From: Bacillota bacterium
GTDB lineage: Bacteria > Bacillota > Clostridia > Acetivibrionales > DTU013
Reading direction: 5' to 3'
Assembly: GCA_023409735.1 (NCBI GenBank)
Contig: JAEYRB010000061.1
Location: 1-29,160, forward strand
Length of the DNA stretch: 29,160 bases
Position numbers and translations under genes: made by a program
Notes under the pieces: generated by a model
Seen by the model: the letters and a program-made list of their open reading frames with translations, nothing else
The model's database searches: none
Told to the model about the DNA's origin: nothing
Shown: positions 24,183 through 29,160 of the stretch, in pieces
Position numbering within the stretch: the first letter of the stretch is position 1
How the letters are laid out: the number at the start of each line of letters is the position of its first letter

Positions 24183-24767
24183 ATGAAGAGATATAAAAAA
24201 CCATTAAGGTTATTAGCAATTATTGTTATATCCATACTGGGAATTAATACGCTTGTGTTATATAGATGCTTTAGTATTTCACCGGCTGATATATTATACT
24301 TGTTTGGAAACTCAAAACACAGGACTACCGCATATTACCCGGACTCAGGCTTAAAAAAGGATGTAGAAGCTCTTGCAGAAAAAATCAATGGTGTGCATGC
24401 AATCGGGCAGACAGGTGGTAACCCTACGGGTAAAATCACTCCCGGAGCTTCCTGCGAGGGTAATACCGTTGCACGTAATTCTGATGGGAATACAAATAAA
24501 GCTTCATCTTCCTTGTATATGACGGAAAAAGAACTAATGTCTTTATATTCAATTGGGTTAACTGATAAGCTTACAGTTATATCTATCTTGTCCAAACTTG
24601 GGTCTGCAGAATTAAACAACATTATTGAGATTTCAAAAAATGGAGTGACATTAGAGGAGTATAGTGAAATCGAAAGCATTGCTCAAAGAGAGCTTTCGCC
24701 AGCGGATGTCGAGACACTCCGAAATATCGTTGATAAATACAGAATGCTCTATGCCCAAGAGGATTGA
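24183..24767 (+). CDS. Membrane-anchored protein of unknown function
   Basis: 194 residues from ATG 24183; a TTG at 24168 in the same frame would add five residues but lies inside the hairpin arm. The N-terminus is basic (MKRYKKPLRLL) followed by one hydrophobic segment (about 9-28), giving a signal anchor with the rest outside the cell. The middle (about 70-108) is Gly/Asn/Ser/Thr-rich and probably disordered. The C-terminal 80 residues look all-helical (EKELMSLYSIG, KLTVISILSKLG, ELNNIIEIS, LEEYSEIESIA, SPADVETLRNIVDKYRMLY). I do not recognise a family. It lies 152 bases after galU, with its ribosome binding site in a hairpin. The stop codon lies in the loop of another inverted repeat. Confidence 0.75.
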   Translation: MKRYKKPLRLLAIIVISILGINTLVLYRCFSISPADILYLFGNSKHRTTAYYPDSGLKKDVEALAEKINGVHAIGQTGGNPTGKITPGASCEGNTVARNSDGNTNKASSSLYMTEKELMSLYSIGLTDKLTVISILSKLGSAELNNIIEISKNGVTLEEYSEIESIAQRELSPADVETLRNIVDKYRMLYAQED

Positions 24768-24790
24768 GAATAGCCTAGGGGCATAGAGCA
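24745..24790. repeat. 12-bp perfect inverted repeat spanning a stop codon
   Basis: TGCTCTATGCCC (24745-24756) and GGGCATAGAGCA (24779-24790) are exact reverse complements with a 22-nt loop that holds the TGA of the unknown membrane protein gene. The two flanking genes converge here. No T-run follows on either strand, so it is at best a weak or processed terminator. Confidence 0.45.
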
Positions 24791-24876
24791 CATTATAACA
24801 TTATAATATATTGTTGACAGCAGTCCTTTATACTGTACTGCTAAATTACTTTTAGGTAAGTCGTAAATGCCTAATG

Positions 24877-27786
24877 TCAGGATTCTATTGGCTTAAACTC
24901 ATAACTCACTGTTCCACCCTGAACTGTAACTAAAACATATTGTGCTTCCTTTGAGTTTTTAGCGGAAAGGCCCGGCACTCCGTAGCCGGCTGTTGAAATA
25001 TATTTAACACCCTTTTCCATACGACTCTCATTTGAATCGCCATTGAAAAATACCCATACATTTCTCAGCGTTTTCAGTCTGTAATCTGATAAGGTCTTTT
25101 TAAACAGCTCCATTTCAAGCTTGTCAGTAAAAGTGTCTGGTGATTTTGCCATAAATATAAATACATTCTTACCTGTAAATGAATCAAGATCGCCGAGGAA
25201 TTGTTTCCATTGGGCAGGATCGCTGGTGCGAAGGCTGTTCTTACGTGTATCAAGCTTTATAAACCTGCTGGTCTGGTAGTCAACAGCAGAATATTTGTAG
25301 TCGACTTCCTTAGTGCCTTTCAAATCAACGTTATGGGTTGCCAGCATGACAGTATTCTTTACATTCGAGGTTATTGATTCGTGAGAAGTATTGCCTACTA
25401 TAGCACCAACCTGAAGATACTTTGTCAGCTTAGTGGCAAACTTTCCTGCAAGTATGTTCTCTATGTCTGTTTGTGGAGCCTTTGACTGTCCGAGCACTGC
25501 AAACCTGAAGGCCGTTTTTGTAGCCTTGTGTAAATTCACTGTCTTATTCGCTTCATCTACAGGAACCGTATCCTTAGGAATTTCAATACCGTCGGTCGAC
25601 GGATATATGCTATTAGTTAATGTCAGGTCATCAAAGTAAAGGTTCCCTGAATCAGCTACTAGATTTGTCTGAACAGTGTATATCCGATTTAACCTCGCAG
25701 GCATTTTTATGCCGCTGAGAGATGCTTCTGTGTATTTCCAGCCGGTCCAGTCCAGTGCTTTTGCCAAATCAACGACCTGCTTGTTTCCATTGGCATCTGT
25801 AAGCTCCGCGCGGAGCCAGCCGGTATTTTCGTGGTCATTATATACCTGAAGCCCCATCTTTACTGTTCCTTCATCAAGCAACAGGCCTTCGCCGGAATAA
25901 ACCATATACGCTGCGCGAGACGAATCTGATTCAGGAAAATCATAGGTAAGTTTTCCTGAAGAACTGCCTGATACTGCAAACTCCGAGGTTAAAGCATAAG
26001 CGCCCTTGACGGTATCAGGGTATGAAACAAAGGAGCTGTTAAGGTTTTCAAAATCGTCGGCTATATGAACCTTGGTTTCGGCAACTGATAGAGCACAGTA
26101 GGCTTTTGCACTGGCAAAGGAGGCTTCGATAAAGCCTGCGCCATTCTTTGCAGCAGTAAAGACTCTATTATTGAAAGTACCTAACTTGCCGCTCACAGAC
26201 CATTTAATGTCAGCCGGATCTATATCAGCCTTGTAGCCTCTCAGGTTTTCGCCTATTATTTTAAAGGTATGAGTCTTGCCAACAGATGTCTTTATACTGT
26301 TTGGCGTTAGTGTAAGTCTTGCGGGTTCCGATAATACGCTTATATCAATTGATCCGCTTACCGTACCTATTTTAGCGGTTATTCGTCCTTCGCCATATGT
26401 AGTGGGCTTAAATACATTATCGGTAAATTTGCCCTTTACACCCGAAGAACTCCACTTAACGCTGCTCAAGTCTACATCTATAGGATTGTTATAGTTATCA
26501 TAGCCCTTTACGGTAAATGCTCTGGTTGTGTTAGTAAACATATATTTATCTGTTGTTTCAACTAGTAGTGAAGCTAGCTTTCCTGCCGGGGCAGAGGTAA
26601 AAACTCCTATTCCGGTCGATACGCTTCTTGCTGATCCGTCCGAGGGCAGATTAATAATGCTTACACCGCTGTCTCCGACAGCTCTTGCCACCATTGTAGT
26701 AGAACCACCGCCATCCATGGATATTGCATTATAGGCACCTATACTTTGCATATACGAGGCCATATCCTTCATGCTCATTCCTATGCTGGCAGTTTGCCTG
26801 CCATCAACTGTTACCATATATAGAAGCTTCCCATCCTTTGAACTGCCAATGGCAGTTTTAGGGCTTGCACCTGTTACGTCTGATGGGGAGAATGAGAATT
26901 TTGAAGGAATTTTCCCACTATCAACCAAAACGCTGCCGCCTGATACAGACATCTTTATATCTGTCCAATTTGGAGCAGAAGCTATATCAAAGGATATGCT
27001 GTCACCGATGGCAAAGGCTGCTTGCAGCTTTTGTGCACCTTCTGTCCTTGTGACTACTACAAAGCCGTTTTCAGGAATAGCAACTCCCGGTTGAGCAGTT
27101 AAAATTTTAGTCACTATGCCATTTTCCACCACCATTTGTACTACATCAGGTATATCTGTGGTTGCTCCGCGTGATATTGTGCCCCATTTTCTGTCAAATA
27201 CGCTGATATCCTTGAAATTTGAACCGTTAATCTTGTTATACTGTGCTACAGGAAGCTTAACTCCGCTTGAGGATATTAGGTTCATATCAGATTTCCAGTA
27301 GTTCAGCATTACATCATTGAGTTTTGTCAAAGATAAGGATGCCATGGAATTACTATATTTATTGATATCGTTTGATGCACAGATAACATCAGAGGACTTT
27401 ATTATTGTTCCGACCGGATGGCCAAGAGATCCTCCATCATAGGAAAAAAAGCTGGCATTTACAGCTGCTACTGCATTAGCTTGTTGAGCTAGCTTTTTAA
27501 CACCGGCAAGCTTGCCTATAGATTCATTATTTGACAAGGTATCGACGTTTATGTATTTATCTGATAGATCAACTGTCAGTATATTTATGTTATACCATCC
27601 ATCGGTAGTGAATTTTACATCGTTTTGAAGCGTAACACCTTTAGTAATAGTCTGCTTGTCTGTTTTTTGATATATAATATCTGAGCCTGCGGCATCAACA
27701 TTTTTTACGGCAATGGGCGATATTGCCAATGCTGCGGCCGCAATTACCGCCGCCAATAACTTAATTTTTCCTTTGTGTATGAACAT
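24877..27786 (-). CDS. Secreted phosphodiester glycosidase (NAGPA) domain protein with Ig-like and degenerate phosphoesterase-like domains
   Basis: 969 residues, ATG start with GGAGGGG 3-4 nt upstream, 12 bases after the ttcA stop. Residues 1-32 are a signal peptide. Residues about 100-396 form a phosphodiester glycosidase domain (NAGPA/DUF2233): VNASFFSYDGG at 109-119, VTVDGRQ at 326, and SMDGGGSTTMV at 356-366. Two Ig-like (Big-type) domains follow (about 403-485, 488-570). Next comes a jelly-roll-like, carbohydrate-binding-type region (575-727) with LYFDDLTLTN. The C-terminus (758-969) resembles the calcineurin-like phosphoesterase module often attached to such proteins (FRFAVLGQS, VGAIVGNTSHES, NVFIFMAKSP, VWVFFNGDSNES), but expected metal-binding residues (Asp in FGD, GD-N, H-P) appear replaced. 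It probably acts on extracellular glycan phosphodiesters; the substrate is unknown. Confidence 0.87.
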   Translation of the reverse strand: MFIHKGKIKLLAAVIAAAALAISPIAVKNVDAAGSDIIYQKTDKQTITKGVTLQNDVKFTTDGWYNINILTVDLSDKYINVDTLSNNESIGKLAGVKKLAQQANAVAAVNASFFSYDGGSLGHPVGTIIKSSDVICASNDINKYSNSMASLSLTKLNDVMLNYWKSDMNLISSSGVKLPVAQYNKINGSNFKDISVFDRKWGTISRGATTDIPDVVQMVVENGIVTKILTAQPGVAIPENGFVVVTRTEGAQKLQAAFAIGDSISFDIASAPNWTDIKMSVSGGSVLVDSGKIPSKFSFSPSDVTGASPKTAIGSSKDGKLLYMVTVDGRQTASIGMSMKDMASYMQSIGAYNAISMDGGGSTTMVARAVGDSGVSIINLPSDGSARSVSTGIGVFTSAPAGKLASLLVETTDKYMFTNTTRAFTVKGYDNYNNPIDVDLSSVKWSSSGVKGKFTDNVFKPTTYGEGRITAKIGTVSGSIDISVLSEPARLTLTPNSIKTSVGKTHTFKIIGENLRGYKADIDPADIKWSVSGKLGTFNNRVFTAAKNGAGFIEASFASAKAYCALSVAETKVHIADDFENLNSSFVSYPDTVKGAYALTSEFAVSGSSSGKLTYDFPESDSSRAAYMVYSGEGLLLDEGTVKMGLQVYNDHENTGWLRAELTDANGNKQVVDLAKALDWTGWKYTEASLSGIKMPARLNRIYTVQTNLVADSGNLYFDDLTLTNSIYPSTDGIEIPKDTVPVDEANKTVNLHKATKTAFRFAVLGQSKAPQTDIENILAGKFATKLTKYLQVGAIVGNTSHESITSNVKNTVMLATHNVDLKGTKEVDYKYSAVDYQTSRFIKLDTRKNSLRTSDPAQWKQFLGDLDSFTGKNVFIFMAKSPDTFTDKLEMELFKKTLSDYRLKTLRNVWVFFNGDSNESRMEKGVKYISTAGYGVPGLSAKNSKEAQYVLVTVQGGTVSYEFKPIES

Positions 27787-27798
27787 TTTCCCCTCCGT

Positions 27799-28518
27799 TT
27801 AAGTATGCCATCCATCTATACCGGATCTCTTTATGGCACCAAATATATTGCTTTTAATTTCCCTGTTATCGGCAGAAAGCTCATGCAGCAGTTCTTTAAT
27901 ATACTGGCGCTTTGTATGGCCATTTGCAGCACAGGGATTTTGCACGACCTGTATTCCGCTCTGCTTTATGAATGCCTTTATCTGTTTCTCCTCTACATAA
28001 ATAAGAGGCCTTATGACAAAGAGTCCCTTTTTGTCCAGATAGGTAACAGGAGAAAATGAGTGTATACGCCCTTCATAAAAAGTGCTTAAAAGAAGTGTTT
28101 CAATTGCATCATCACGATTATGAGCAAGAGCTACTTTATTACAGCCTAAACGTAAGGCGGCATTGTTCAAAGCACCGCGTCTTAGATTAGCGCACAGGGA
28201 GCAGGGGTTTTTCTCCTGCATTGACTCAAAAACTATCTTGCCTATGTATGTATCCTCAATTGAATATTCTACTCCGATGTCATTACATAACTGAGCAACA
28301 GGGGAAAAGTCCATTTCACCAATGCCCATAGCTAACGTTACGGCTCTGAGCTCGAATTTGACGGGGTAAAAGTCCATCAGCTTCCTTAGTGCAACCAGCA
28401 GTGTCAAACTATCCTTACCACCTGAAATACCTATTGCTATTCGGTCACCTTCACTGATCATGTTATAATCTTGAATAGCTTTTCTGACCTGCCCTAAAAT
28501 CCTTTTAATGCAAAACAC
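27799..28518 (-). CDS. TtcA-like tRNA 2-thiolation ATPase
   Basis: 239 residues from GTG 28518. The PP-loop ATP-pyrophosphatase motif is S32-GGKDS-37 (IAIGISGGKDSLTLL). C105-x2-C108 in NPCSLCANLRRGAL and a late cysteine in VVQNPCAANGHTKRQ match the iron-sulfur ligands of the TtcA family, which puts 2-thiocytidine at position 32 of some tRNAs. Other family blocks are VALAHNRDDAIETLLLS and SFSPVTYLDKKGLFVIRPLIYV. The family N-terminus MKRILGxxR suggests that translation may begin three codons later, at an ATT (28507-28509), for which AGGGGTG is well placed (8 nt); AGGGG directly abuts the GTG and could not serve it. The secreted glycosidase gene follows after 12 bases, an odd partner. A 180-base structured leader lies upstream. 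Confidence 0.88.
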   Translation of the reverse strand: MFCIKRILGQVRKAIQDYNMISEGDRIAIGISGGKDSLTLLVALRKLMDFYPVKFELRAVTLAMGIGEMDFSPVAQLCNDIGVEYSIEDTYIGKIVFESMQEKNPCSLCANLRRGALNNAALRLGCNKVALAHNRDDAIETLLLSTFYEGRIHSFSPVTYLDKKGLFVIRPLIYVEEKQIKAFIKQSGIQVVQNPCAANGHTKRQYIKELLHELSADNREIKSNIFGAIKRSGIDGWHT

Positions 28519-28563
28519 CCCTAAACATAACTGCCTGAGCAGTAAACAGGTACCATAATATTG

Positions 28564-28609
28564 AATAAGGTTCCGATCCTTATAATTGTTGCCAATTATA
28601 AACCTTATT
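28564..28609. repeat. Two-tier hairpin in the ttcA leader
   Basis: The inner stem TTATAATTG/CAATTATAA (28580-28588, 28593-28601) is perfect with a 4-nt loop. The outer stem AATAAGGT/ACCTTATT (28564-28571, 28602-28609) is also perfect, with 8 extra bases on one side only. It lies about 50-90 bases upstream of ttcA on its transcript. No T-run follows. Confidence 0.5.
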
Positions 28610-28705
28610 TATACTCTCTAAGAACATGCATAACTTAAAAATACCGCTGAATGCGGGTTTCCTTTGCTTTCAGCACATATTCCAGAATTATGTGTCTACA
28701 GGTAT

Positions 28706-28734
28706 ATTATAGTTCATATGGATAGACGTATCAA
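28706..28734 (-). promoter_or_regulatory. Strong sigma-A promoter of the ttcA-glycosidase unit
   Basis: Minus strand: TTGATA (+ 28729-28734), exactly 17 bp, TATAAT (+ 28706-28711). Start of transcription is expected near 28699, leaving a leader of about 180 bases that contains CACATA/TATGTG and GCTGAA/TTCAGC stems and the two-tier hairpin. Confidence 0.7.
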
Positions 28735-28782
28735 GTTAACGTTTTGTTACAGCTTTCTTAAAAATAATTTACAGCAATATGC

Positions 28783-28811
28783 TTGATATTGATAGTAAAA
28801 GCGTCTATAAT
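28783..28811 (+). promoter_or_regulatory. Strong sigma-A promoter of tRNA-Pro
   Basis: TTGATA (28783-28788), exactly 17 bp, TATAAT (28806-28811). Transcription would start near 28818, giving a 130-base leader before the tRNA. Hexamers and spacing are identical to the divergent ttcA promoter 50 bp away. Confidence 0.75.
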
Positions 28812-28947
28812 GTACCTACAGTAAGAAATTTAAAGCTATTGAAGCGAGAATGACGGAAACAGTTGTCTGTTGGCTTTTAGTATCTTGAATAAAAGCAGAG
28901 TGTATAGTAAAATAAACTCTGCGCCAAAAAAACTGAAATTTATCAAT

Positions 28948-29023
28948 CGGGGTGTAGCGCAGCTGGTAGCGCGCTTGGTTTGGGACCAAGATGCCGCAGG
29001 TTCAAATCCTGTCACTCCGACCA
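28948..29023 (+). tRNA. tRNA-Pro (anticodon TGG)
   Basis: A 76-nt tRNA with encoded CCA. The acceptor stem CGGGGTG/CACTCCG (one G-U pair), D arm with AGCGCAGCTGGTAGCGC, anticodon stem CTTGG/CCAAG around loop TTTGGGA (anticodon TGG), T arm GCAGG/CCTGT region with TTCAAAT, and discriminator A followed by CCA are all present. TGG reads proline codons, chiefly CCA and CCG. It has its own promoter and terminator. Confidence 0.98.
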
Positions 29024-29034
29024 CAGACTGTCTG

Positions 29035-29061
29035 AAAACCCGCTATTTTAGCGGGTTTTTT
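29035..29061 (+). terminator. Intrinsic terminator of tRNA-Pro
   Basis: CCCGCTA (29039-29045) pairs with TAGCGGG (29049-29055), 3-nt loop, extended by AAAA/TTTT and followed by six T. It begins 12-16 bases after the tRNA CCA end. Confidence 0.95.
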
Positions 29062-29160
29062 GGCGCATTTGAAGTTATTTTGATTGTGTTTTGACCTGAC
29101 CTGAAGAAAACCAGAACTAAAATACAGAAATATCGAAAGGCAGTAATATCAAGCGTCAGT

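Noticed and set aside
28519..28700. Known riboswitch in the ttcA leader
   Set aside because: I compared the stretch by eye with cyclic-di-GMP, SAM, preQ1, ZTP, fluoride and T-box signatures. The defining core bases are absent, so only an unnamed structured leader is reported.
28836..29094. Two open frames (one per strand) running through the tRNA-Pro gene
   Set aside because: Their peptides (GVTGFEPAASWSQTKRATSC and GVAQLVARLVWDQDAAGSNP) are the well-known artefacts of translating tRNA genes in sense or antisense.

Overview
The window looks like a chromosomal segment of a low-to-moderate GC Gram-positive Clostridia member. The support is: strong AGGAGG-type ribosome binding sites with ATG, GTG and TTG starts; the large Bacillus-type SRP RNA; the Firmicutes-style run of prfA, sua5, LMW phosphatase, rpiB, upp, comEB, tagO and wecB; the dnaX-ybaB-recR operon; and large secreted PKD/Ig-type proteins as seen in cellulolytic cluster III clostridia. 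Genus assignment is inference only. I see no phage genes, transposases, CRISPR arrays or plasmid functions.

Layout. (1) 1-5595, plus strand: the 3' part of a PKD-repeat secreted protein gene, overlapping by ATGA a 1384-residue secreted protein. The latter has two vWA-like modules, the second interrupted by a probable beta-propeller, followed by PKD/Ig-like domains. (2) 5899-7599, plus: a DUF975 membrane protein and a rhomboid-fold protein that lacks the catalytic residues and carries a zinc-ribbon tail, ended by a bidirectional terminator. (3) 8039-15768, minus: a housekeeping block reading prfA, ZIP metal transporter, sua5, LMW-PTP, rpiB, upp, comEB, tagO, wecB. It joins translation termination, tRNA t6A synthesis, pyrimidine salvage and the first steps of undecaprenyl-linked cell-wall glycopolymer synthesis. 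(4) 16185-17960, minus: a DUF2089 zinc-ribbon/HTH protein and a DUF4097 protein sharing a SHOCT-like motif. (5) 18388-21660, minus: SRP RNA with its own promoter and terminator, then dnaX, ybaB and recR. (6) 22346-24767, plus: an AIM24/TIGR00266 protein, galU and a small membrane-anchored protein of unknown function. (7) 24877-28518, minus: a TtcA-like tRNA thiolase and a large secreted phosphodiester-glycosidase-domain protein. (8) 28783-29061, plus: promoter, structured leader, tRNA-Pro(TGG) and terminator.

Start codons were re-chosen from Shine-Dalgarno position and family N-termini for the rhomboid-like protein, comEB, upp, prfA, DUF4097, ybaB, galU, the unknown membrane protein and (as an open question) ttcA.

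The less expected signals are mostly RNA-level. A 14-bp stem brackets the start site of the ZIP gene. A perfect 11-bp stem holds the ribosome binding site of the unknown membrane protein. A nested structure lies between the ZIP gene and sua5. Two divergent promoters with identical -35/-10 hexamers drive long structured leaders in front of ttcA and tRNA-Pro. At protein level the notable items are the propeller-in-vWA architecture, a pseudo-rhomboid, and a metallophosphoesterase-like tail with missing metal ligands. I did not find a clear defence or mobile system.
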